This document shows, piece after piece, positions 23,059 through 30,377 of a DNA stretch of 59,347 bases. Each line of letters starts with the position of its first letter. The stretch's first letter is position 1. The notes under the pieces are model-generated. The model ran no database searches. It was not told where the DNA came from and worked only from the letters and a program-made list of their open reading frames with translations. Source of the stretch: Streptomyces sp. OR43 (GTDB lineage: Bacteria; Actinomycetota; Actinomycetes; Streptomycetales; Streptomycetaceae). The position numbers were made by a program, and so were the translations under genes. Location of the stretch: positions 3,666,076-3,725,422 of the forward strand of contig NZ_RDBK01000043.1 of NCBI RefSeq assembly GCF_008042275.1, given 5' to 3'.

Positions 23059-23429
23059 ATCTCAGCGGTCACGAGGTGAGGTGTCCCGACTTCTTGCGCT
23101 CGTTGTCCTGCTTTGTTCAGCTCACTCGTGCTTTCCGTAGTACGCCGACGCTCTCTGACCTGCCGCGTGTTCGCACACGAACGCTCGCGAACAGCCACCC
23201 GCGCGGTCGGAAAGCTCCGCTCTATCAGCGCACTGGAACGGGCTACAAGGGACCTTTGCGGCATCTGTGGGTCAGAGGCATCTTCTCAGGATTCGAAACC
23301 GCTCCTGGGCAGGGCGTGCGTACCGCACGCTTGACTATCGCGGCGCTTACGAAGCCCGCCGTGAACGGAAACGTACGCAGGACCAGCGGGAGCAGACCCC
23401 AGTTTCCGTGCTGGCGCCTTTCGGTCGCC
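23059..23429. other. Gene-free cargo gap
   Basis: These 371 bases lie between the stop of the HEPN gene and the PIN gene that converges on it. Composition returns to mixed GC. Short frames exist on the plus strand, one with a CGICG motif near 23256, but none has a family resemblance, a ribosome site or intact length. I read it as scrambled remnant sequence. Confidence 0.5.
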
Positions 23430-24143
23430 CTAGCTCAAGATGGAGAGGAGGCCAGCCCATCTACCCATGTCTGGTGCAGGAAACGGCCAGCCGGCGTACG
23501 GGCATCTGGCGTCACCACACACCCCGCCTCTGAACAATTGGACGCCAGCGGCTTGCATCTCCGAGGCCAGGGATCCCGGTGAGAGCACAACCGTTTGGGG
23601 GCCGGTAAGCGCCGTGCGTTCCAGGATCAGCCGGTCACGGGTCAGGAAGGCATGGGCACCAACAGCTTGCGCTTCGAGCACCAGGTCGCGGTCGGCCCCC
23701 TCCGGCAGTCCTGTTTCATCGCCGAACGCGGCAGGGGGTACCCCTTCCGACGGCGGAGGGAAGTTCCAGTCTCCCAGCTGGAAGGCCAGACTCTCTGCGA
23801 GCGCGTCGATGGCCGGGAGCCGGGTGTCAAGGAAGCGTTGGGAGAACTTCTTGGCATCGGTCTTTGAGCGCGGAGTCACGATGAACCGTATGTCCCGCAG
23901 TAACCAAGTATTGAGAAGGTCCGCTAGGCCATCTAGATCTTGGAGGTAGGCGGCGTCTGCCGCGACGCGGTCAGGCAGCGGATCATCGTTCATGAGCGCG
24001 GCCCCATGCTGCTGCAAGTCGATTAGCACGTTCGAGTCGAGTGCGACGACCAGCGGACCGTGGTATTCGTCAGGCAGCAAGGTCGGCAGTTCTTGATGGC
24101 AGAACCCGAGTCCGCCGTCCAGGCTAGCTTCGTGCAACATCAC
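23430..24143 (-). CDS. PIN-domain protein
   Basis: A 237-residue protein. VVALDSNVLIDLQ (about 32-44) is the first acidic motif of PIN nucleases. GADRDLVLEAQAVGAHAFLT followed by RDRLIL (about 152-178) gives the later Asp pair, as in VapC-type enzymes. The middle (RFIVTPRSKTDAKKFSQRFL) and a C-terminal extension with CGDARC are not typical of short VapC. No antitoxin-like gene is adjacent in operon order. It may be an RNA nuclease used in defence or as part of a toxin pair, but this is inference. Start is GTG 24143 or ATG 24140; neither has a clear ribosome site. Confidence 0.7.
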   Translation of the reverse strand: MMLHEASLDGGLGFCHQELPTLLPDEYHGPLVVALDSNVLIDLQQHGAALMNDDPLPDRVAADAAYLQDLDGLADLLNTWLLRDIRFIVTPRSKTDAKKFSQRFLDTRLPAIDALAESLAFQLGDWNFPPPSEGVPPAAFGDETGLPEGADRDLVLEAQAVGAHAFLTRDRLILERTALTGPQTVVLSPGSLASEMQAAGVQLFRGGVCGDARCPYAGWPFPAPDMGRWAGLLSILS

Positions 24144-24224
24144 CGCAGATTACGCTGGCCCTGGGCCGTGGTCACGTCCGTGCACGCGGCCAAGCGCCAC
24201 ACCGTTGTCGTGGTCTTTGTCCAG

Positions 24225-24437
24225 TTAGATCGCGCCGTACTCGTGCGGGCGGCCACCCTGCCACTGCACCCACTGCTGGTCATCCAGGATGTCGCCCCCA
24301 TCTGGCAGGCCGGCGCGGCGCAGGAACTCGACCACGTCGGCGTCGCTACGAGCGAGGCCTGCACTCTGAGAGTGGATGCTTACCCGTCTGCCACTCGTAC
24401 CCGCCGGATTGTGGATCACGATCGGTGCGTCGCTCAT
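24225..24437 (-). CDS. Small conserved actinobacterial element protein
   Basis: A 70-residue protein: SDAPIVIHNPAGTSGRRVSI, SDADVVEFLRRAGL, DILDDQQWVQWQGG and a GxPHEYG end. The pattern of an N-terminal strand with GRRV, a central helix DVVEFLRRAGL and a WxGG tail is one I recall from small hypothetical proteins at the ends of Streptomyces integrative elements. The function is unknown. I used ATG 24437; the frame extends further upstream but that part overlaps the neighbouring gene. It is 26 bases downstream of the DUF6233-like gene and likely cotranscribed. Confidence 0.6.
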   Translation of the reverse strand: MSDAPIVIHNPAGTSGRRVSIHSQSAGLARSDADVVEFLRRAGLPDGGDILDDQQWVQWQGGRPHEYGAI

Positions 24438-24463
24438 GTCGTCAGGCGCCGCGGGTCCGTAGT

Positions 24464-24805
24464 TCAAAGCACTCCGAGTTCTCTGTCTGGCCGGCAGTAA
24501 GGGCAGGCCGTGATGCCGCCCTCCGTCAGCGCGCGCAGGGCCTGCTCTCGGGTCATCGCCTGCGTCCTCTTGCCGCTCATGCCGCAGTCGCCCGTATGTA
24601 CTGCGTCGGCCTGGGCACCACTGCTGGCGCGCAGCACGGAGAGTTTCCATGTAGGTGCTGGCGGTGGCAGCACGCGCGCAGCCCTGGCGGCCGCAGCATC
24701 GCGTTCCTCCAGTTCGGCGATGGTGCGATCGGTTCGCCCTAGCTGGTACGCCTGCCACTCGCGCACGATGCGCAGGCGATCCAGACGAGAGAGGTTATCG
24801 GACAC
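24464..24805 (-). CDS. DUF6233-like protein
   Basis: A 113-residue protein: LDRLRIVREWQAYQLGRTDR with a helical IAELEERDAAAARAARV, then WKLSVLRASSGAQADAVHTG, DCGMSGKRTQAMTREQALRA and a tail GGITACPYCRPDRELGVL. This is the layout I know for DUF6233, a Streptomyces family of unknown function often found next to element ends. The single CxxC near the C-terminus could bind metal with the Cys of GDCG. The GTG start at 24805 gives the usual N-terminus; no strong ribosome site is visible. Confidence 0.65.
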   Translation of the reverse strand: MSDNLSRLDRLRIVREWQAYQLGRTDRTIAELEERDAAAARAARVLPPPAPTWKLSVLRASSGAQADAVHTGDCGMSGKRTQAMTREQALRALTEGGITACPYCRPDRELGVL

Positions 24806-24884
24806 GTATTCGATTCTAGGTCGTGGTGGACGGCCGCGCGTACCTCCTGTCCGTCGTGCGATCGGTCACGATCCCAACGGCGCT

Positions 24885-24906
24885 CTGGGCCGTCTGTGGG
24901 CCGTCA
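24885..24906 (+). repeat. Candidate Int arm-type site, right copy
   Basis: This matches 9305-9326 at 21 of 22 positions and holds two tandem TGGGCCGTC units. It lies 96 bases inside attR. In the excised circle the two copies would flank the attP core, as arm-type sites do. Confidence 0.6.
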
Positions 24907-25002
24907 AAGGGCCGCCGACGTCGACTGATGACGACTAACGACAACCGGGACCGCCGCCCCCTCACTGCTTCTGAGCTGGCAGATGTCTCTACGACCACGG
25001 CG

Positions 25003-25046
25003 TGTCTGTAACACTGGAAGAACCATGCCTAAGCCCGGAGAACTCA
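25003..25046 (+). other. attR: right attachment repeat, element-supplied 5' end of rlmN
   Basis: This is the second copy of the 44-base repeat (41/44 identical to 9192-9235). It contains the ATG now used by rlmN. The difference GGATG to GGAAG sits in the ribosome-site position, and CG to TA lies just upstream. Everything before about 25020 is element DNA, so rlmN expression depends on it. Confidence 0.9.
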
Positions 25047-26131
25047 CTTTCGTCGCGCCCCGCGGAGCCAAGAAGCCCCCGCGGCACCTCGCCGACCTCA
25101 CGCCCGCCGAGCGCAAGGAAGCAGTCGCCGCGACCGGCGAGAAGCCGTTCCGCGCGCAGCAGCTCTCGCAGCACTACTTCGCGCGGTACGCGCACGACCC
25201 GTCGGAGTGGACCAACATCCCGGCCGGGTCGAGGGACAAGCTCGCCGAGGCGTTGTTCCCCGATCTGATGTCCGTGGTGCGCCACATCAGCTGCGACGAC
25301 GACACCACGCGCAAGACGCTCTGGAAGCTGCACGACGGGACGCTGGTCGAGTCCGTCCTGATGCGCTACCCCGAGCGCGTCACGATGTGCATCTCCTCGC
25401 AGGCCGGCTGCGGCATGAACTGCCCGTTCTGCGCCACCGGACAGGCCGGTCTCGACCGCAACCTGTCCACCGCGGAGATCGTCCACCAGATCGTGGACGG
25501 CATGCGCGCGCTGCGCGACGGCGAGGTGCCGGGCGGTCCGGCACGGCTCTCCAACATCGTCTTCATGGGCATGGGCGAGCCGCTCGCCAACTACAACCGC
25601 GTGGTCGGTGCGATCCGTCGGCTGACCGACCCCGAGCCCGACGGTCTCGGGCTCTCGCAGCGCGGGATCACGGTCTCCACCGTCGGCCTCGTGCCCGCGA
25701 TGCTGCGGTTCGCCGACGAGGGCTTCAAGTGCCGTCTCGCCGTCTCGCTGCACGCCCCGGACGACGAGCTGCGCGACACCCTCGTGCCGGTGAACACCCG
25801 GTGGAAGGTGCGCGAGGTGCTGGACGCCGCGTGGGAGTACGCGGAGAAGTCCGGCCGTCGCATCTCCATCGAGTACGCGCTGATCCGCGACATCAACGAC
25901 CAGGCATGGCGGGGCGACCGGCTCGGCCGGCTGCTCAAGGGCAAGCGGGTGCACGTCAACCTGATCCCGCTGAACCCGACCCCCGGCTCGAAGTGGACCG
26001 CCTCGCGGCCCGAGGACGAGAAGGCGTTCGTCGAGGCGATCGCCGCCCACGGGGTGCCGGTCACCGTCCGGGACACCCGCGGTCAGGAGATCGACGGGGC
26101 CTGCGGGCAGCTGGCGGCATCCGAGCGCTGA
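25025..26131 (+). CDS. rlmN: Dual-specificity 23S rRNA/tRNA adenine-C2 methyltransferase
   Basis: RlmN is a radical SAM enzyme that methylates A2503 of 23S rRNA and A37 of some tRNAs. The 368-residue product has the cluster motif SSQAGCGMNCPFCATGQAG (CxxxCxxC near residue 126), FMGMGEPLANYN, GITVSTVGLVPAM, and RISIEYALIRDINDQ. A conserved Cys near the C-terminus (IDGACGQLA) is needed for resolving the methylated intermediate. ATG 25025 is within attR. The first seven codons are a duplicate brought by the element and restore the native N-terminus MPKPGEL, so the protein is intact despite the insertion. Confidence 0.96.
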   Translation: MPKPGELTFVAPRGAKKPPRHLADLTPAERKEAVAATGEKPFRAQQLSQHYFARYAHDPSEWTNIPAGSRDKLAEALFPDLMSVVRHISCDDDTTRKTLWKLHDGTLVESVLMRYPERVTMCISSQAGCGMNCPFCATGQAGLDRNLSTAEIVHQIVDGMRALRDGEVPGGPARLSNIVFMGMGEPLANYNRVVGAIRRLTDPEPDGLGLSQRGITVSTVGLVPAMLRFADEGFKCRLAVSLHAPDDELRDTLVPVNTRWKVREVLDAAWEYAEKSGRRISIEYALIRDINDQAWRGDRLGRLLKGKRVHVNLIPLNPTPGSKWTASRPEDEKAFVEAIAAHGVPVTVRDTRGQEIDGACGQLAASER

Positions 26132-26180
26132 GGCCGGAAACGGCCGTGTAGCCTGGGCTCGAAATCAACTTCATATTCCG

Positions 26181-26277
26181 ACAGGGGAGCGCCACAGCGC
26201 TGAGAGTGCGGCACCAAGGACAGGTTGGCCGCAGACCCTCTGAACCTCGCCCGGGTCATTCCGGGTAGGAAGTTCGG
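26181..26277 (+). promoter_or_regulatory. TPP (THI-element) riboswitch
   Basis: The conserved parts are in order: GGGGAGC, GCTGAGAGTGCGG, a variable arm, GACCCTCTGAACCT, CCCGGGTCATTCCGGGTAGG and AAGTTCGG. It precedes the thiamine ABC transporter genes, as in many actinobacteria. Binding of thiamine pyrophosphate should lower their expression. Confidence 0.95.
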
Positions 26278-26296
26278 ACCTTACTCAAGCTGTTGC

Positions 26297-26361
26297 GCCC
26301 TGCCCGCTTCCGGTTTCCACCGGTGCGGGCAGGGCCGCGTCTCTTCCTGGTCACTCCAGGA
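26297..26361 (+). promoter_or_regulatory. Riboswitch expression platform: terminator hairpin and SD-masking hairpin
   Basis: GCCCTGCCCGC (26297-26307) pairs with GCGGGCAGGGC (26325-26335), 11 bp with an inner CCGG pairing, followed by a pyrimidine-rich TCTCTTCCT. Then TCCTGG (26345-26350) pairs with CCAGGA (26356-26361), which masks the first part of the AGGAGGAA ribosome site of thiB. Either transcription termination or SD masking could be the off state. Confidence 0.55.
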
Positions 26362-26369
26362 GGAATCAC

Positions 26370-27473
26370 ATGAGCACCACCCAGAAGATCGCGGTGACGG
26401 CCGTCGCCGCCGCACTCGGCGCCACCGCGCTGGCCGGCTGCGGAAGCTCCGACGACTCGGCGTCCGGCTCCGGACCCACCGGGAGCTCGGGCTCCAAGAC
26501 GGTCACCCTGGTCAGCCACGACTCCTTCAACGCCTCCAAGGAGGTACTGAAGGAGTTCACCGCGCAGACCGGCTACACCGTCAAGGTGCTGAAGAGCGGT
26601 GACGCCGGCGCCGCCCTCAACCAGGAGATCCTGACCAAGGGTTCGCCGCGCGGGGACGTGTTCTTCGGCGTCGACAACACCCTGCTCTCACGCGCTCTCG
26701 ACAACGGCCTGTTCACGCCGTACGAGGCCAAGGGTCTCGACCAGGTCGCGGCCGATGTCCAGCTGGACGCCGGGAAGCACCGGGTCACCCCGGTCGACAC
26801 CGGAGACATCTGCGTCAACTACGACAAGAAGTACTTCGCCGACAAGAAGCTCGCGCCGCCGAAGACCTTCGACGACCTGGCGAAGCCCGCGTACAAGGAC
26901 CTCCTCGTCACCGAGAACGCGGCGACCTCCTCGCCCGGCCTCGGCTTCCTCCTCGGCACCGTCGCCACGTACGGCGAGGACGGCTACCAGGATTACTGGA
27001 AGAAGCTGAAGGACAACGGCGTCAAGGTCGTCGACGGCTGGGAGCAGGCGTACAACGAGGAGTTCTCCGGCTCCGCCGGCGGCAAGAAGGCAAAGGCGGA
27101 CCGGCCGCTCGTCGTCAGCTACGCCTCCAGCCCGCCCGTCGAGGTGCTGTACGCGGACCCGCAGCCGAAGAGCGCCCCGACCGGCGTCGCCACCGGCACG
27201 TGCTTCCGCCAGATCGAGTTCGCCGGGCTGCTCGACGGGGCGAAGAACGAGGCGGGCGGCAAGGCCCTGCTGGACTTCCTGATCGGCAAGAAGTTCCAGG
27301 AGGACATGCCGCTCAACATGTTCGTCAGCCCGGTCACCAAGGGCGCGAAGGTGCCGGACCTCTTCACGAAGTTCGGTGCCACGGTCGACAAGCCGACGAC
27401 CGTCGCCCCGGACGAGATCGCCAAGAACCGTGAGCAGTGGGTCCAGTCATGGTCCTCGCTCGTAGTGAAGTAG
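26370..27473 (+). CDS. thiB: Thiamine ABC transporter substrate-binding lipoprotein
   Basis: A 367-residue extracellular lipoprotein: signal peptide and lipobox TALAGCGSS (Cys about residue 26), a Ser/Gly linker, then the periplasmic-type fold of the ThiB/Fe3+ family starting VTLVSHDSFNASKEVLKEFT. Features typical of ThiB are DVFFGVDNTLLSRAL, VTPVDTGDICVNYDKKYF and VVSYASSPPVEVLY. It binds thiamine (and phosphates) and hands it to ThiP. ATG 26370 has AGGAGGAA upstream, under the TPP riboswitch. Its 3' end overlaps thiP by about 25 bases. Confidence 0.93.
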   Translation: MSTTQKIAVTAVAAALGATALAGCGSSDDSASGSGPTGSSGSKTVTLVSHDSFNASKEVLKEFTAQTGYTVKVLKSGDAGAALNQEILTKGSPRGDVFFGVDNTLLSRALDNGLFTPYEAKGLDQVAADVQLDAGKHRVTPVDTGDICVNYDKKYFADKKLAPPKTFDDLAKPAYKDLLVTENAATSSPGLGFLLGTVATYGEDGYQDYWKKLKDNGVKVVDGWEQAYNEEFSGSAGGKKAKADRPLVVSYASSPPVEVLYADPQPKSAPTGVATGTCFRQIEFAGLLDGAKNEAGGKALLDFLIGKKFQEDMPLNMFVSPVTKGAKVPDLFTKFGATVDKPTTVAPDEIAKNREQWVQSWSSLVVK

Positions 27474-29173
27474 CGAAGACTCCCGCACGCGGACCGGGCG
27501 CGCGCGGGAAGTCCGCGCGCGCCCGGTCGCTGCGCGGGGGCGCGGTGCGGCTCGGGCTGATGGCCGTGCCCGTCGCGTTCTTCGCGCTGTTCTTCGCCTA
27601 CCCCGTCGTCGCGATCGTCGGGCGCGGGCTCAAGGACGGTGGGGTCTGGCAGTTCGGGCGGTTCGGTGAGGTGCTGAGCCGGCCGGACATCCAGGATGTC
27701 CTGTGGTTCACCTTCTGGCAGGCCCTCGCCTCGACCGCGCTGACCCTGCTGATCGCACTGCCCGGCGCGTACGTCTTCGCCCGGTTCGACTTTCCCGGCA
27801 AGCAGGTGCTGCGGGCGGTCGTCACCGTGCCGTTCGTCCTGCCGACCGTGGTGGTCGGGACCGCGTTCCTCGCGCTGCTCGGCCGCGGTGGCTTCCTCGA
27901 CGAGTTGTGGGGCGTACGGCTCGACACCACGGTGTGGGCGATCCTGCTGGCCCATGTCTTCTTCAACTACGCGGTCGTCGTGCGCACCGTCGGCGGACTC
28001 TGGTCGCAGCTCGACCCCCGGCAGGAGGAGGCCGCTCGGGTCCTGGGGGCCGGACGGTTCGCCGCCTGGCGCCGCGTCACCCTTCCCGCGCTCGGTCCCG
28101 CCGTGGCCGCCGCCGCCCTCATGGTCTTCCTCTTCACCTTCACCTCCTTCGGAGTCGTCCAGATCCTCGGCGGTCCCGGGTTCTCCACGCTGGAGGTGGA
28201 GATCTACCGGCAGACCGCGCAACTGCTCGCCCTGCCCACCGCCGCGGTACTCACCCTGGTGCAGTTCGTCGCGGTCGGCGCCGTCCTCGCCGTGCACGCG
28301 TGGACCGTCCGGCGCCGGGAGACCGCGCTGAAACTCGTCGACCCGGCGCAGACGGCCCGTCGGCCGCGCGGCGCGGGGCAGTGGGCGCTGCTCGGCGGGG
28401 TGCTGCTGACCGTGCTGGTACTGATCCTGCTGCCGCTCGTCGTCCTGGTGGAGCGGTCGCTCGATGTGTCCGGCGGTCACGGCTTCGCCTTCTACCGCGC
28501 GCTCGGATCGGCGGAGGCGAACAGCGGTACGTTCCTGGTCGCCCCCATCGAGGCGATCGGGAACTCGCTGCGCTACGCCCTGGTCGCCACCCTGATCGCC
28601 CTGGTCGTCGGAGGGCTGGCCGCGGCGGCCCTGACCAGGAAGGCGGGCCGGCTCGTCCGGGGATTCGACGCGCTGCTGATGCTGCCGCTCGGCGTCTCCG
28701 CCGTCACCGTCGGTTTCGGCTTCCTGATCACGCTCGACGAGCCGCCGCTGGATCTGCGTACCTCCTGGATCCTCGTGCCGCTCGCCCAGGCCCTGGTCGG
28801 GGTGCCGTTCGTCGTACGCACCATGCTGCCGGTCCTGCGAGCGGTGGACGAACGGCTGCGTGAGGCAGCCGCGGTGCTCGGTGCCTCGCCGTGGCGGGCC
28901 TGGCGCGAGGTGGACCTGCCGCTGGTGCGCCGGGCCCTGCTGGTCGCGGCGGGCTTCGCGTTCGCCGTGTCGCTCGGCGAGTTCGGTGCCACGGTCTTCA
29001 TCGCACGCCCCGACAACCCGACGCTCCCGGTGGCTGTCTCCCGGCTGCTGGGACGCTCCGGCGAGCTCAACTACGGCCAGGCGATGGCCCTCAGCACCAT
29101 TCTGATGCTCGTGTGCGCGGTCTCGCTGCTGTTGCTCGAACGTATCCGCACCGACCGATCCGGGGAGTTCTAG
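27449..29173 (+). CDS. thiP: Thiamine ABC transporter permease
   Basis: A 574-residue permease made of two fused membrane domains, each with an EAA-type loop (EEAARVLGAGRFAAWRRVTLP about residue 195 and REAAAVLGASPWRAWREVDLP about residue 475). That is the expected two-in-one layout for ThiP. About 12 hydrophobic segments are visible. The start is uncertain: ATG 27449 is inside the thiB end, and its frame extends to GTG 27437. It is followed two bases later by thiQ, so thiB-thiP-thiQ form one operon under the TPP riboswitch. Confidence 0.92.
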   Translation: MVLARSEVAKTPARGPGARGKSARARSLRGGAVRLGLMAVPVAFFALFFAYPVVAIVGRGLKDGGVWQFGRFGEVLSRPDIQDVLWFTFWQALASTALTLLIALPGAYVFARFDFPGKQVLRAVVTVPFVLPTVVVGTAFLALLGRGGFLDELWGVRLDTTVWAILLAHVFFNYAVVVRTVGGLWSQLDPRQEEAARVLGAGRFAAWRRVTLPALGPAVAAAALMVFLFTFTSFGVVQILGGPGFSTLEVEIYRQTAQLLALPTAAVLTLVQFVAVGAVLAVHAWTVRRRETALKLVDPAQTARRPRGAGQWALLGGVLLTVLVLILLPLVVLVERSLDVSGGHGFAFYRALGSAEANSGTFLVAPIEAIGNSLRYALVATLIALVVGGLAAAALTRKAGRLVRGFDALLMLPLGVSAVTVGFGFLITLDEPPLDLRTSWILVPLAQALVGVPFVVRTMLPVLRAVDERLREAAAVLGASPWRAWREVDLPLVRRALLVAAGFAFAVSLGEFGATVFIARPDNPTLPVAVSRLLGRSGELNYGQAMALSTILMLVCAVSLLLLERIRTDRSGEF

Positions 29174-29175
29174 AG

Positions 29176-30201
29176 ATGCTGACACTCGAATCGGCCACCG
29201 TGCGCTTCGGCGAGCGTGCGGCGCTCGATGCCGTGGACCTGGAGGTCGCCGAGCACGAGATCGTCTGCGTACTCGGGCCGAGCGGCAGCGGGAAGTCCAC
29301 GCTGCTGCGGATCGTCGCCGGCCTCCAGCAGGCCCACGGCGGACGAGTGCTGCTCGACGGCGCGGACCAGGAAGGCGTTCCGGTCCACCGGCGCGGCCTC
29401 GGCCTGATGTTCCAGGACCACCAGCTGTTCCCCCACCGTGACGTCGGCGCCAACGTCGCCTTCGGGCTGCGGATGCACGGGGTGAAGCGCGCCGAGCAGG
29501 ACCGAAGGGTCGCCGAACTCCTGGAGCTGGTCGGCCTGCCCGGCGCCGAACGGCGGGCCGTGGCCGCGCTCTCGGGCGGCGAACAACAGCGCGTCGCCCT
29601 CGCCCGGGCCCTCGCCCCCCGCCCCAAACTCCTGATGCTGGACGAACCCCTGGGCCAGCTGGACCGCAGTCTGCGCGAACGCCTCGTCGTCGAACTGCGC
29701 ACGCTCTTCGCCCGGTTGGGTACGACGGTGCTCGCCGTCACCCATGACCAGGGTGAGGCCTTCGCGCTGGCCGACCGGGTCGTCGTGATGCGCGACGGAC
29801 GCATCGCTCAGGTGGGCACCCCCCTGGAGGTCTGGCAGCGTCCCGCCTCCGCCTTCGTCGCCCGCTTTCTCGGCTTCGACAACGTGGTGGAGGCGACGGT
29901 CAGTGGCGAGGCAGCCGACACGGACTGGGGCAAGGTGCCGGTGCCTGCCGGATCGCCGCAGGGTGCGTGCGATCTGCTGGTGCGGCCGGCCGGGGTGCTG
30001 ATCGGCGCCCCGCGCGACGGACTGCGCTGCACCGTGGGCGCGCGTACCTTCCGCGGCAACCATGTCGCGGTGAAGCTGCATCCCGAGCAGGGGCCGGTCC
30101 TGGACGCGGAGTGCCCGCTGCACAGCACGCCGGACGAGGGCGCGCCGGTCGGTGTGACCTTCGCCGCGGCGGAGAGCGTCGTGCTGCCCGCCGTGCTGTG
30201 A
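29176..30201 (+). CDS. thiQ: Thiamine ABC transporter ATP-binding protein
   Basis: A 341-residue ABC ATPase. Walker A is LGPSGSGKSTLLRI, the Q-loop is in LMFQDHQLFPH, the signature is ALSGGEQQRVALARALA, Walker B is LLMLDEPLGQLD and the switch His is in AVTHDQGEAF. A C-terminal TOBE-like domain (about 230-341) is present, longer than in proteobacterial ThiQ and more like the MalK/PotA type. It energises ThiP for thiamine uptake. ATG 29176 comes 2 bases after the thiP TAG. The next 176 bases hold nothing recognisable. Confidence 0.92.
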   Translation: MLTLESATVRFGERAALDAVDLEVAEHEIVCVLGPSGSGKSTLLRIVAGLQQAHGGRVLLDGADQEGVPVHRRGLGLMFQDHQLFPHRDVGANVAFGLRMHGVKRAEQDRRVAELLELVGLPGAERRAVAALSGGEQQRVALARALAPRPKLLMLDEPLGQLDRSLRERLVVELRTLFARLGTTVLAVTHDQGEAFALADRVVVMRDGRIAQVGTPLEVWQRPASAFVARFLGFDNVVEATVSGEAADTDWGKVPVPAGSPQGACDLLVRPAGVLIGAPRDGLRCTVGARTFRGNHVAVKLHPEQGPVLDAECPLHSTPDEGAPVGVTFAAAESVVLPAVL

Positions 30202-30377
30202 CCGGGCGCGGGGCGGGACGGCTGCACCGCCGCCGTCTCGCGCGGGACAGCGGCACCTCCGCCGCGATGGGGGAGAAGGGCGGGTGCGGGCGGAACCGGG
30301 CTGGGACGGAACGTACGAGCGGCCGGCGGGGCTGCTGGACGGGTTCCCGCCGCGGTGAGGTCACCCGGTGGCCGGGG

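Larger units (their letters stand above)
9209..25046. mobile_element. Integrated AICE-type conjugative element in the 5' end of rlmN
   Basis: About 15.8 kb between direct repeats, with a tyrosine recombinase and excisionase at the left end. It carries replication genes (prim-pol and P-loop ATPase) in place of the RepSA type, a single FtsK-like transfer protein, small Spd-type membrane proteins and a KorSA-like GntR regulator. That gene set defines AICEs, which move double-stranded DNA between mycelia. Nearly all backbone genes are on the minus strand; the regulator and part of the cargo are on the plus strand. The insertion site is the rlmN coding start, not a tRNA. I saw no Nudix (Pif) or Pra homologue. 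One backbone gene is frameshifted; int, xis, rep and tra look intact. Confidence 0.9.

Noticed and set aside
23076..23582. 168-codon plus-strand frame in the cargo gap
   Set aside because: No ribosome site or motif; it runs into the PIN gene on the other strand.
27119..29185. 688-codon open frame on the minus strand
   Set aside because: It is antisense to thiP; the composition (Arg/Gly/Asp rich, no motif) is the usual shadow of high-GC third positions.
30202..30377. Small gene between thiQ and the LOG-family gene
   Set aside because: Open frames exist but are low complexity and partly antisense to the LOG-family gene.
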